Assembly: GCF_003259505.1 (NCBI RefSeq)
Contig: NZ_QLLK01000003.1
Span: 62,001 to 126,000 of the forward strand
Source: Algoriphagus yeomjeoni
Lineage (GTDB): Bacteria > Bacteroidota > Bacteroidia > Cytophagales > Cyclobacteriaceae
Reading direction: 5' to 3'
DNA length: 64,000 nt
Below, in pieces: positions 36,357 through 44,361 of this stretch (the stretch's first letter is position 1; each line of letters begins with the position of its first letter). Both the position numbers and the translations under genes were made by a program. A model generated the notes under the pieces. The model was not told the DNA's origin and ran no database searches. It worked only from the letters and a program-made list of their open reading frames with translations.

Positions 36357-37490
36357 ATGAAGAATTATATTTCAGGACAGTACATTAAGCAAGGCTCTTA
36401 CAAGAGTTTTCAACCCAATAAAATTTGCAGAGAATGGCAAATTGAAAACATGGAGTTACTCAATCTTCTTAGTCAAGCTGATAGGCAACTAGGTAGATTG
36501 GATATGTATTCAGAGTACATCCCAAATATTGACCTTTTTATCAGCATGCACGTGCTGAAAGAAGCAACCCAATCCAGTAGGATTGAAGGAACCAAAACTA
36601 ACATTGAAGAAGCTTTACTTGATAAAGAGGACGTTTCTGAAGAAAATAGGGACGATTGGGAAGAAGTTCAAAATTATATTTCTGCACTTAATACAGCAAT
36701 TGAAAAACTTGATGATTTACCATTTTCATCAAGATTAATTAGGCAAACTCATGAAATTCTGCTTTCAGGAGTTCGGGGCAAGCACAAGTTGCCCGGTGAG
36801 TTTAGAACAAGCCAAAATTGGATTGGTGGAGCAAGTCTTGCTGACGCAATATTTATACCTCCCATTCATACCTCACTTAGTGAGTACATGGGAGATCTTG
36901 AAAACTTTGCACATAGTGAGGAGTTTTACTTTCCAGAACTACTTAAAATTGCATTGATACATTACCAATTTGAAACTATCCATCCATTTTTAGATGGTAA
37001 TGGCAGGGTTGGAAGACTAATGATAACCTTATACTTAGTCGAAAAAGGTATTCTGAAAAAGCCAGTTCTTTATCTCTCTGATTTTTTCGAAAGAAACAGG
37101 ACTCTTTATTATGATAATCTTATGAGAGTGAGAGATAAAAATGATATTACGCAATGGTTTAAATTCTTCCTTGTGGGCGTGATAGAAACTGCCAAGAATA
37201 GTATTTCTACATTTGACCAAATCTTGAAGCTTCAGCAGGATATAGAAACTCGAGTTCAAAGCTTAGGAAGTCGTTCAGCAAATGCAAATGCAATAGTTAA
37301 AGAGCTTTACCAGCACCCAATAATTCATGCTCAAAAGGCTAAAGAGTACACTGGGTTATCGCTGCCATCAGTATATAAGCTGTTGGAGGATCTAGAAAGC
37401 TTAAAAATTATTCATGAAGTGACCGGTGGGAAAAGAAGTAAAATCTACCTTTTTAGAGAGTATATTGATATATTTAGTAAAGAGGACTAA
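36357..37490 (+). CDS. Fic-domain AMP transferase-like protein
   Basis: The 377-residue protein carries the Fic core HPFLDGNGRVGR at 209-220 (catalytic His209) and an N-terminal inhibitory-type motif SSRIEG at 73-78, so it is a class II Fic protein in which the inhibitory helix is in the same chain. A C-terminal winged-helix-like part (about 300-377: HPIIHAQKAKEYTGLSLPSVYKLLEDLE) suggests DNA binding and perhaps autoregulation. Fic proteins transfer AMP from ATP to Tyr/Thr/Ser of targets such as GyrB. It lies inside the islet. Confidence 0.88.
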   Translation: MKNYISGQYIKQGSYKSFQPNKICREWQIENMELLNLLSQADRQLGRLDMYSEYIPNIDLFISMHVLKEATQSSRIEGTKTNIEEALLDKEDVSEENRDDWEEVQNYISALNTAIEKLDDLPFSSRLIRQTHEILLSGVRGKHKLPGEFRTSQNWIGGASLADAIFIPPIHTSLSEYMGDLENFAHSEEFYFPELLKIALIHYQFETIHPFLDGNGRVGRLMITLYLVEKGILKKPVLYLSDFFERNRTLYYDNLMRVRDKNDITQWFKFFLVGVIETAKNSISTFDQILKLQQDIETRVQSLGSRSANANAIVKELYQHPIIHAQKAKEYTGLSLPSVYKLLEDLESLKIIHEVTGGKRSKIYLFREYIDIFSKED

Positions 37491-37504
37491 TAGATCTTAT
37501 CTTA

Positions 37505-37650
37505 CCCAACAGATTCCCCCAAAATCCATAATTGAAGGAACTCAGCTTACCAATTACAGCAAGTAGCCTTCATTAAAGAATTAGACAGGGTGAAATACAT
37601 TCAACACAAAGCTCGGTGGTTAATAGCAAAAGGCTGGAAAATGATGCAGA
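37505..37650 (+). pseudogene. HsdS-like C-terminal remnant, copy 2
   Basis: From 37554 a frame reads LQQVAFIKELDRVKYIQHKA, paralogous to copy 1 at 36071. It lacks a start, and the sequence before it is out of frame. The tail then gives QFNV and a stop. It lies directly behind fic, as copy 1 lies directly behind the DUF4365 gene. Confidence 0.5.
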
Positions 37651-37709
37651 GCATAGTTGCAATTTAACGTTTGTAAAAACGAGCAAAAGAAAATTCTAAT
37701 TAGTGAGAG

Positions 37710-37816
37710 TAGAATGAACAGAGAATATTTCGCTACTTCAGTTAAGAGTGAGACTGTATAATTTAAGACAAGAATTCGCAAAATATAATAAAAGCCGGAG
37801 TGAGTCGGCTTTTTTT
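37710..37816 (+). repeat. Direct repeat, right copy (sdhB 3' end and terminator)
   Basis: The first 54 bases match the left copy except at three positions, two of them synonymous and one giving Ala to Thr. Translated, it gives the last residues [16 protein letters not shown] and a stop, then a terminator stem (37790-37815). It has no upstream coding part, so it is a remnant or attachment-site-like end, not a second sdhB gene. Confidence 0.85.
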
Positions 37817-37988
37817 ACGTTTGACGAATCTGAGTATTATTTATATGTTTTTATACTATTCCAATTCTAAATTGCACTGATCGGTCAAATTTATCCTTTA
37901 AACCCAATAAAATTTTGAATACGAGCCTTATTGCTTAACTTTGAAAAATTATATTTCAAAAGGATTTTGTTACAAATAGAAAATAGGT

Positions 37989-39425
37989 ATGAGTTATATA
38001 GATCTGGGGATCTTTGTGGCCTACATGCTGGCGATGCTAGGTGTGGGATTTTTTTACATGAAACAGAACTCAGGTCAAGAGGATTATTATGTGGGAGGCC
38101 GGAGTATTGGTCCATGGCATATTGGTCTATCTGTAGTAGCCACTGATGTAGGAGGTGGTTTCTCGATTGGACTCGGTGGACTCGGATTTGTAATGGGGCT
38201 ATCCGGATCCTGGATGCTTTTTACAGGGCTTTTGGGAGCTTGGCTCGCTGCGGTGGTTTTGATTCCGAGAGTAAAGTCAGACCCCGCTTTTGCTAAGTTT
38301 TTCACCTTTCCACAGATCATCGGGCATCTGTATAATTCCACCACAGCCAAAGTCGCAGCAGTGATCTGCTTTCTCGGGTATTTGGGTTTTACCTCTTCAC
38401 AACTTTTGGCTGGCGCAAAGCTCGCTTCAGGAACTTTTGAAGAGCTCGATCTAACTTATGCACTGCTGATCATGGGAGCTATTGCAGTAGTTTATACGGT
38501 GATGGGTGGATTGAAAGCAGTGATCTATACCGATACTATTCAGTGGATAATCTTGATGGCGGGTTTGATGTTCATAGGGATTCCTATTTCTTATAATTAT
38601 GTAGGAGGCTGGGAAGGTATTCAAAGCACTTTGCCGCAGGAATTTTTCTCCTTTTCCAATCTTACTTGGCAGGATCTCGCTAATTGGGGAATTACTATAA
38701 TTCCAATCTGGTTTGTAGGGATGACACTATATCAGCGGATTTTTGCAGCTCGGGATGTGAAGTCTGCGAAGAAGGCTTGGTTTATCGCTGGCCTATTTGA
38801 ATGGCCGATTATGGCACTTTTAGGAGTTTCTTTGGGTTTATTATCCAGAGTAGCGGTTGAACAGGGTGCGCTGGAAGGGTTCACCACTGCGATGGATCCA
38901 GAGATGGGGCTTCCTGTGCTGTTAAGCCAGATCTTACCAGCAGGTATATTGGGATTAATGATGTCAGCATATTTCTCAGCAGTTCTTTCTACTGCAGATT
39001 CCTGTTTGATGGCAGCTTCAGGTAACCTGACCACAGATATTATTGGGAAATATTTCAAACAGAAATCTCTAAAGGAAGAGATGAGAATCTCTCAGTTGTT
39101 AACTTTAGCGATAGGCATCGTGGCTATTATAATAGCTTGGCAGATGACGGAGGTTCTCAGTTTGATGTTATATTCCTATGCATTTATGGTTTCTGGGCTG
39201 CTGGTACCCGTGGTGGCAGGCTTATTCTTTGGACAGGCGAGTGCCAAAGCAGCCACCGCATCCATGATCACAGGAGGTTCGCTGACTGCGGGATTGATTA
39301 TCGCTGAAGTATCGCTTCCATTTGGCTTGGATGCCAATTTATTCGGGCTTACGCTCTCTTTGCTGACGTTTTTGTCAGTAATTATTTATGAAAAAAATAA
39401 CAGTTCAAAGTTAAAATCTATATGA
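37989..39425 (+). CDS. Sodium:solute symporter (SLC5 family)
   Basis: The 478-residue protein has about 13 TM helices and the SLC5 hallmarks EDYYVGGRSIGPWHIGLSVVATDVGGG, WMLFTG, GGLKAVIYTDTIQWIILM and STADSCLMAASGNLTTDI. It couples uptake of an organic solute to sodium entry. The following two genes, an acetyltransferase and a PLP-dependent racemase, overlap or abut it and suggest an amino acid or its derivative as substrate; that is inference. Confidence 0.9.
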   Translation: MSYIDLGIFVAYMLAMLGVGFFYMKQNSGQEDYYVGGRSIGPWHIGLSVVATDVGGGFSIGLGGLGFVMGLSGSWMLFTGLLGAWLAAVVLIPRVKSDPAFAKFFTFPQIIGHLYNSTTAKVAAVICFLGYLGFTSSQLLAGAKLASGTFEELDLTYALLIMGAIAVVYTVMGGLKAVIYTDTIQWIILMAGLMFIGIPISYNYVGGWEGIQSTLPQEFFSFSNLTWQDLANWGITIIPIWFVGMTLYQRIFAARDVKSAKKAWFIAGLFEWPIMALLGVSLGLLSRVAVEQGALEGFTTAMDPEMGLPVLLSQILPAGILGLMMSAYFSAVLSTADSCLMAASGNLTTDIIGKYFKQKSLKEEMRISQLLTLAIGIVAIIIAWQMTEVLSLMLYSYAFMVSGLLVPVVAGLFFGQASAKAATASMITGGSLTAGLIIAEVSLPFGLDANLFGLTLSLLTFLSVIIYEKNNSSKLKSI

Positions 39426-39862
39426 TCAAGCTAGAAACTCTATCAACTATTGACAATGCGACTTATTTACAGAAAAATGAGATTGCAGACTTCCTTTTTC
39501 TTCACCTTGGTCAATATGGTGATCCCAAGGAGGATATTATGAAGTGCCTGGATTATGCCTTGGATCAAAGTATGCACGCCGGTGGTTTTGTAGTGATGGC
39601 TCGTGAAAAAGGAAAAATTCTCGGCGCCCTGATCATGAATAAGACAGGTATGTCTGGCTATATTCCTGAGAATATCTTGGTTTATATTGCTGTAGATGCT
39701 GAGCAACGAGGAAAAGGTATTGGTGGGAAAATCATGGACATGGCTATCAAAATGGCTAATGGTTCCATCGCATTGCACGTAGAGCCTGATAATCCAGCGA
39801 AGAATCTTTACGAAAGAATTGGTTTCACCAACAAATACCTTGAAATGAGGTTGACTAAGTGA
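39422..39862 (+). CDS. GNAT family N-acetyltransferase
   Basis: The 146-residue protein has the GNAT core with ILVYIAVDAEQRGKGIGGKIM, acetyl-CoA loop QRGKGIGG, and LHVEPDNPAKNLYERIGF. The gene overlaps the symporter stop by 4 bp (ATGA) and is followed by the racemase after 1 bp, so all three share one transcript. The acceptor may be the amine of a transported amino acid; this is inference. Confidence 0.88.
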   Translation: MIKLETLSTIDNATYLQKNEIADFLFLHLGQYGDPKEDIMKCLDYALDQSMHAGGFVVMAREKGKILGALIMNKTGMSGYIPENILVYIAVDAEQRGKGIGGKIMDMAIKMANGSIALHVEPDNPAKNLYERIGFTNKYLEMRLTK

Positions 39863-39863
39863 G

Positions 39864-40937
39864 ATGGCTTATTTAACACTTAATAGAACAAAGCTCAAAG
39901 AGAATTTTGATTTTCTCAAACAAACGTTCGAAGATAGAGAAGTATCCTGGGGAGCTGTATCCAAATTACTTTGTGGCAACAAACTTTTTGTCCAAGAACT
40001 GATAGATCTTGGTGTGAAGGAGATCCACGATAGTAGGATCGGAAATCTGGAAATTGTCAAAGGACTTAATCCGGAACTTCAAACGGTTTACATCAAGCCT
40101 GTATCCAAAAGATATGTGCGGAAGATGGTTCAGTTTGCGGATGTAAGTTTGAATAGCGAATTGGAGACGATCCGATGGATCAGCCAAGAGGCAGTCAAAC
40201 AAAACAAGAAGCATAAGATCATCATCATGGTCGAGACTGGAGACCTACGTGAAGGAGTAATGGGAGAGCAATTGGTGGAATTTTATTCCCAAATTTTCCA
40301 ACTTCCAAACATTGAGGTGATAGGACTGGGGACGAATTTGAATTGCTTAAATGGCGTGATGCCATCTGCAGATAAACTCATTCAGCTTTCACTTTACAAG
40401 CAAATCATAGAACTCAAATTCAACAAGGAAATCCCATGGGTTTCTGCTGGAACTTCCGTGACGATACCGTTGATGTTGACGCATCAACTACCCAAAGGAA
40501 TCAATCATTTTCGAGTAGGGGAAACGCTTTATTTTGGACTTGATTTATTTGAGGAAAAATTGATCGAAGGAATGAATGGTGACGTGTTTGAACTGCATGC
40601 GGAAATCATAGAAATGCAGGAGAAACCGCTTTTACCCGTTGGTAATCTGGCTGCTAACCCTCAGGGAGAGACTGCCGAAATCGACGAATCTCTTTATGGA
40701 CAAAGTTCTTTTAGAGCTATCATCGACATAGGATTGCTTGACGTGGATCCAAAATACCTGATTCCGATCGATGGTGAATATGAGATCCTTGGCGGCAGCT
40801 CTGACATGTTGATCATTAACTTGTGGAAAAACCCCAAAAATTACAAAGTCGGAGACACCCTAAACTTTGACATGAAATACATGGGAGCTTTGAGTTTGAT
40901 GAACTCCAGTTACATCGATAAGAAGGTTATTAGTTAA
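39864..40937 (+). CDS. PLP-dependent alanine/ornithine racemase-like protein
   Basis: The 357-residue protein has the alanine-racemase N-terminal barrel: AVSKLLCGN with the PLP-binding Lys34, EIHDSRIGNLEIVK, VETGDLREG and the phosphate-binding GTSVTIPLML, plus the C-terminal beta domain after about 235. This matches the ornithine racemase/YhfX-type group. The specificity (ornithine, alanine or another amino acid) is open. It is the last gene of the symporter operon. Confidence 0.85.
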   Translation: MAYLTLNRTKLKENFDFLKQTFEDREVSWGAVSKLLCGNKLFVQELIDLGVKEIHDSRIGNLEIVKGLNPELQTVYIKPVSKRYVRKMVQFADVSLNSELETIRWISQEAVKQNKKHKIIIMVETGDLREGVMGEQLVEFYSQIFQLPNIEVIGLGTNLNCLNGVMPSADKLIQLSLYKQIIELKFNKEIPWVSAGTSVTIPLMLTHQLPKGINHFRVGETLYFGLDLFEEKLIEGMNGDVFELHAEIIEMQEKPLLPVGNLAANPQGETAEIDESLYGQSSFRAIIDIGLLDVDPKYLIPIDGEYEILGGSSDMLIINLWKNPKNYKVGDTLNFDMKYMGALSLMNSSYIDKKVIS

Positions 40938-41008
40938 GAAGCTGCTACCAAAAACAATTATTGGCATGGTCGTGGGAATACAGTTTGAAAACCAACTTGT
41001 ATTTGACT

Positions 41009-41602
41009 ATGAAAAAAGTATTGTTAATTCTTGCACTTGGATTCGGAGTAATCCAGCTTTCGCAGGCCCAATCTTCTGAAAAACTAGGGGGCTTCGGTGT
41101 CAGAGGTGGTGCCAGCCTGTTTAACTTTGGAGGTGATGATGTTTCTGAAAATTCCTACACAAACCGGGTAGGTTTCCATGTAGGTGGATACACCATGCTA
41201 TTTATGACAGATCGTTTAGCTTTGGAGCCGGGTGTTTATTATTCTGTTAAAGGTACGCAAAATGATGATTTTGTAGACAGCCGCGCGATTTTGAATTATG
41301 TGGACGTTCCAGTGCTATTTAGACTGTATCCAGGAGATGGTTTTAACCTGTTCGCTGGACCCCAGATTTCCTTTCTAGCAGGATCTAAGTTTGAAGGTGA
41401 TTTCTTTGGAAATACCATTTCTTACGATTCAGACGCAATTAAAGAAACTGACTTGGGACTGGTTCTAGGTGTAGGTTATAACCTTCCAAAAGGCTTCAAT
41501 GTGCAGGCTTCTTATGATTACGGATTTACTCCGATCTTCAAAGACAGCGATGCTGATGTGTATAACAGAGGATTCAAATTGTCCGCTGGATATACTTTCT
41601 AA
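41009..41602 (+). CDS. Outer-membrane beta-barrel protein (porin family)
   Basis: The ATG at 41009 yields 197 residues with a signal peptide MKKVLLILALGFGVIQLSQAQ; a longer in-frame start adds 16 residues before it. The mature chain is a beta-barrel with GGFGVRGGASLFNFGG, FHVGGYTMLFMTDRLALEPGVYYS and a C-terminal GYTF. It resembles the PorT/outer-membrane beta-barrel (OMP_b-brl_2) family of unknown role. Confidence 0.85.
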   Translation: MKKVLLILALGFGVIQLSQAQSSEKLGGFGVRGGASLFNFGGDDVSENSYTNRVGFHVGGYTMLFMTDRLALEPGVYYSVKGTQNDDFVDSRAILNYVDVPVLFRLYPGDGFNLFAGPQISFLAGSKFEGDFFGNTISYDSDAIKETDLGLVLGVGYNLPKGFNVQASYDYGFTPIFKDSDADVYNRGFKLSAGYTF

Positions 41603-41620
41603 GAACAGTATCAATAACTC

Positions 41621-41658
41621 AAAATGCCTCCGGATTCACGATTCGGAGGCATTTTTTT
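41621..41658 (+). terminator. Rho-independent terminator
   Basis: A 12-bp stem (AAAATGCCTCCG/CGGAGGCATTTT, 11-nt loop) is followed by T residues, 18 bp after the barrel gene. Confidence 0.88.
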
Positions 41659-41703
41659 ACCACTAAGTCCGCGGAGGGTAGTACAGAGGCCACAGTTTTA
41701 GTT

Positions 41704-41752
41704 GGTTCAAATCTTCAGATTTGGACCTAAATTAATGCAGTCTTCAGACTGC
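41704..41752. repeat. Two adjacent hairpins with the same TTCA loop
   Basis: GGTTCAAATC-TTCA-GATTTGGACC (41704-41727, one wobble) and GCAGTC-TTCA-GACTGC (41737-41752) sit between the barrel gene and the convergent diheme cytochrome gene. Upstream at 41661-41698 lies a degenerate sequence resembling the common bacterial accactaag repeat. They may be a dispersed intergenic repeat. Confidence 0.5.
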
Positions 41753-41797
41753 CATTTTAGTATCGTCGTTTCTTGGTTTGAAAGCCTCTGTCTTTCC

Positions 41798-42889
41798 TCA
41801 CTTCATCCCGTTAATCCAATCCTTGATCAGCTTCACACCTTCCTTGTGCACAGTCGTGCGGCCAAGTTCTGGCATTGCGATTCCCACTTCGGTGGAATTC
41901 ATACGATGTGGGATAATCGATTCATCAGCTTTTCCGGGCACGATATCAAAGTCAAAAGTTCCAGCACCATTTCCAGCGGCCACTGGGATTTTGTTCACGC
42001 CTAGTTTCCTCGGATCTTTTTGATCATAAGTAAGGAAAAGCCCAGATGTACTAGCAGGACCTTCAGCACTATGACAATGCGAACAGTTGATGTCTAGATA
42101 AGCCATCGCTCGGTCCTGCAAAGGAAGATTTTCGTCCTCATAGTTGACCATCGCTGGATGTGATTTCTCTCCCTCAAAACCTTCAAGCTTACCCAAATCT
42201 GTCCAATGAGCCAATTGATTGGCTTTTCCTGATTTGAATTCTAGCTCATTATTTAAATGCTGAACTTTCACGCCAATCGGCGCAAGCGATTCATTCTTGT
42301 TATGACAGGTTTTGCACTGGTTTTTGTTTGGAACGATGTAATTGATCACCTGATCTTTTCCCGTATTATCGGTGAATGAAACCTCCATTTGCCCTCCCAC
42401 TACTTTTAAAACAGCATCCGTCTGAATCTCATTCCAGATGTAAGGATAAGCGACCCAGCCATTCTCCTCATTGATTAGTAACCGGGTCTCAATAATCCTT
42501 CGGTCACTTTCAGGTTTTCTGAAATCGGTTGGATAATAAAAATTCTTGATTAGAATAGTGCCTTCGGGGAACTCAAATTCATTGTTTACCAACTTCGTTT
42601 TTGTTCCTTCGGGAAAAAATATAAAACGACTTTTCAGTGCGTAATCAGTAAAAAGCGATGAGGCAGGTTTGTATGGGATTACTTTTTCCTCAGGTGATAA
42701 CTTATTCAACTCACCTGAAAAGAATCCGTAGGTCGAAAGTCGTCCATATGGATATTTTCCATCTGCCAAATCTTCTGTTAATGAAGGTTCTTCCACTAAA
42801 TTGATTTTGGGCTCTGTTTTGCAGGCAACCATGAAAATCATGATAGTTAGCAAAAAATTGAAACCCCAGAAAATAGTGCTATTTCTCAT
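41798..42889 (-). CDS. SO_2930-family diheme c-type cytochrome lipoprotein
   Basis: From ATG 42889 the protein has 363 residues, a lipoprotein signal ending FMVAC, and two heme-c motifs, CKTCH (about 200-204) and CSHCH (about 270-274), so two hemes. It matches the TIGR03806 type, which in many genomes pairs with a parallel beta-helix protein (TIGR03805). A GTG start one codon upstream is possible. The ATGTGATGA overlap with the beta-helix gene indicates coupled translation. Likely a periplasmic or surface electron-transfer partner; the substrate is unknown. Confidence 0.88.
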   Translation of the reverse strand: MRNSTIFWGFNFLLTIMIFMVACKTEPKINLVEEPSLTEDLADGKYPYGRLSTYGFFSGELNKLSPEEKVIPYKPASSLFTDYALKSRFIFFPEGTKTKLVNNEFEFPEGTILIKNFYYPTDFRKPESDRRIIETRLLINEENGWVAYPYIWNEIQTDAVLKVVGGQMEVSFTDNTGKDQVINYIVPNKNQCKTCHNKNESLAPIGVKVQHLNNELEFKSGKANQLAHWTDLGKLEGFEGEKSHPAMVNYEDENLPLQDRAMAYLDINCSHCHSAEGPASTSGLFLTYDQKDPRKLGVNKIPVAAGNGAGTFDFDIVPGKADESIIPHRMNSTEVGIAMPELGRTTVHKEGVKLIKDWINGMK

Positions 42890-44181
42890 CACATTTCAGC
42901 TAAAGAGCCTACATTGGCTACTACGGAAACTGAACAATTTTGGAAAGGAGCTGCGTCCGCAAAAGCTTTGATATTATCTTCACCTTCGCTAAGATCAAAT
43001 CTGGTGAAAAGAAGGTCATTCATATTTTTCTCTGACAGACATATGTTCATCGGATTGGTGGAGATATCCTTGCTGATCGACTCATCCCAAATGCCATCGT
43101 AAATGATGTCCTGAGTTTTGGCTTTGCCATGGGCATTATAGATACTGATCAACTGCCCAAGTTCCCTGCTTAGATCTGGGAAACCTTTTGTACGGTCATA
43201 TTCATTGTCGTGAATGTAAATATTCGAGGTGTAAGGTGACCAATTTGGAGCTTCGCTTGGGAATCCTGTGATTTGATAACTGGCAATTGCCACGCCTGTA
43301 GTTTTGTTGCGAAGGATTCTGTTATTGTATATTTCCACTTCTTTTGCAGCCAAAAGAATCACGCCAGATCCAGGAGGGATCATTGTCACTGTGTTACCAT
43401 TTGGCCCTTCACCGATTGCTGTCGCAAAGTTTTCATGGTTGTTTTCGATGATGTCATTGTCGTAAATCTTCGTTTTAGCTCCGTCTGCTTTCGGTAGGCC
43501 AGGTAAGTTGAAAACGAGAATTCCCCCAGCATTATCACGAGCCACATTCCCAAATACCTCGGCATTGTCGCAGTTTTCGATTTCTATTCCAGCCACATTA
43601 CCAAAAGCTAGCGAGTTTTTCACCACGATGTTTTCAGATTGCCCGACATAAATTCCAGCATCACGGGAGTGAGAGGCGATTACTTCATCGATCATCACGT
43701 TTTTGCATTGCACTGGATAGATCGCATAGGTTCCGTTTTTTGACTTGTCGCCATTGGTCCAAGTGACATTAATTCTGCGAAAAGTAATGCCATCCGTATG
43801 CTGCACTTTCACTCCATCTCCAGGAGCATCCTCTACTGTCAGGTCTTGGATGGTGAGATTTTTTCCAACTAGTTTGATCCCTTCTCCGCCCGTAGTGAGG
43901 TTTTTGAAAGAAAGAACGGTGTTCTCCATTCCAGCACCTTTAATGAGGATGTTGGACTTGTTGTCAAGGATTAGCTGTGTATTGAGTTCGTAGAAACCTG
44001 CGGGAATTTCTATAGTAGCCCCATCCTCAGCCATGATAAAGTCTTCAATGACTTTTTCTGTCTGTTGCTGTGACATTCTTGGAAGAACAGAACTATCAAA
44101 TGTTTGCTCATTGGAAGAAGTACTACAGCTGACAACTATACTTGAAATAAAAAATAGAACTAGGAACCTTAGCTGTTTCAT
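42889..44181 (-). CDS. Parallel beta-helix repeat lipoprotein (TIGR03805-like)
   Basis: The 430-residue protein begins with a lipoprotein signal (FLVLFFISSIVVSCS) and continues with an array of right-handed beta-helix coils of NosD type (ENTVLSFKNLTTGG, ITFRRINVTW, AGIYVGQSENIVVKNS, AGIEIENCDNAEVFGN). Parallel beta-helices of this kind bind or process polysaccharides or act as scaffolds. The gene is translationally coupled with the diheme cytochrome gene, forming the known two-gene pair. Confidence 0.88.
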   Translation of the reverse strand: MKQLRFLVLFFISSIVVSCSTSSNEQTFDSSVLPRMSQQQTEKVIEDFIMAEDGATIEIPAGFYELNTQLILDNKSNILIKGAGMENTVLSFKNLTTGGEGIKLVGKNLTIQDLTVEDAPGDGVKVQHTDGITFRRINVTWTNGDKSKNGTYAIYPVQCKNVMIDEVIASHSRDAGIYVGQSENIVVKNSLAFGNVAGIEIENCDNAEVFGNVARDNAGGILVFNLPGLPKADGAKTKIYDNDIIENNHENFATAIGEGPNGNTVTMIPPGSGVILLAAKEVEIYNNRILRNKTTGVAIASYQITGFPSEAPNWSPYTSNIYIHDNEYDRTKGFPDLSRELGQLISIYNAHGKAKTQDIIYDGIWDESISKDISTNPMNICLSEKNMNDLLFTRFDLSEGEDNIKAFADAAPFQNCSVSVVANVGSLAEM

Positions 44182-44361
44182 AGGGAGTTTATTGATTTTG
44201 ATAATTCCCTTAAAGCTAAGTAGATAGGAAAGCTAATGCCTTGACTTTTGTCAAAAAATAGAATTATGACTTAACCATGATTATTCGTTTTACGAAAAAC
44301 TGCTTTGGAAACCTGAGAACTGTTGTTAAATACTTAAGCTTGGGAAGAATTATTGGGAGAT

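Larger units (their letters stand above)
37491..37988. other. Islet right end: HsdS-like remnant, sdhB tail copy, symporter promoter region
   Basis: This 498-bp gap holds no intact gene. From left to right: an HsdS-like remnant (37505-37650), the sdhB 3' copy with terminator (37710-37816), then 170 bp of AT-rich sequence preceding the symporter gene, in which I see no clear promoter. Confidence 0.65.

Noticed and set aside
34698..37709. Integrase or recombinase in the islet
   Set aside because: Neither strand shows a tyrosine or serine recombinase motif; only the DUF4365 and Fic genes are intact.
37710..37816. A second sdhB gene
   Set aside because: Only the last 17 codons and the terminator exist; nothing upstream encodes iron-sulfur domains.
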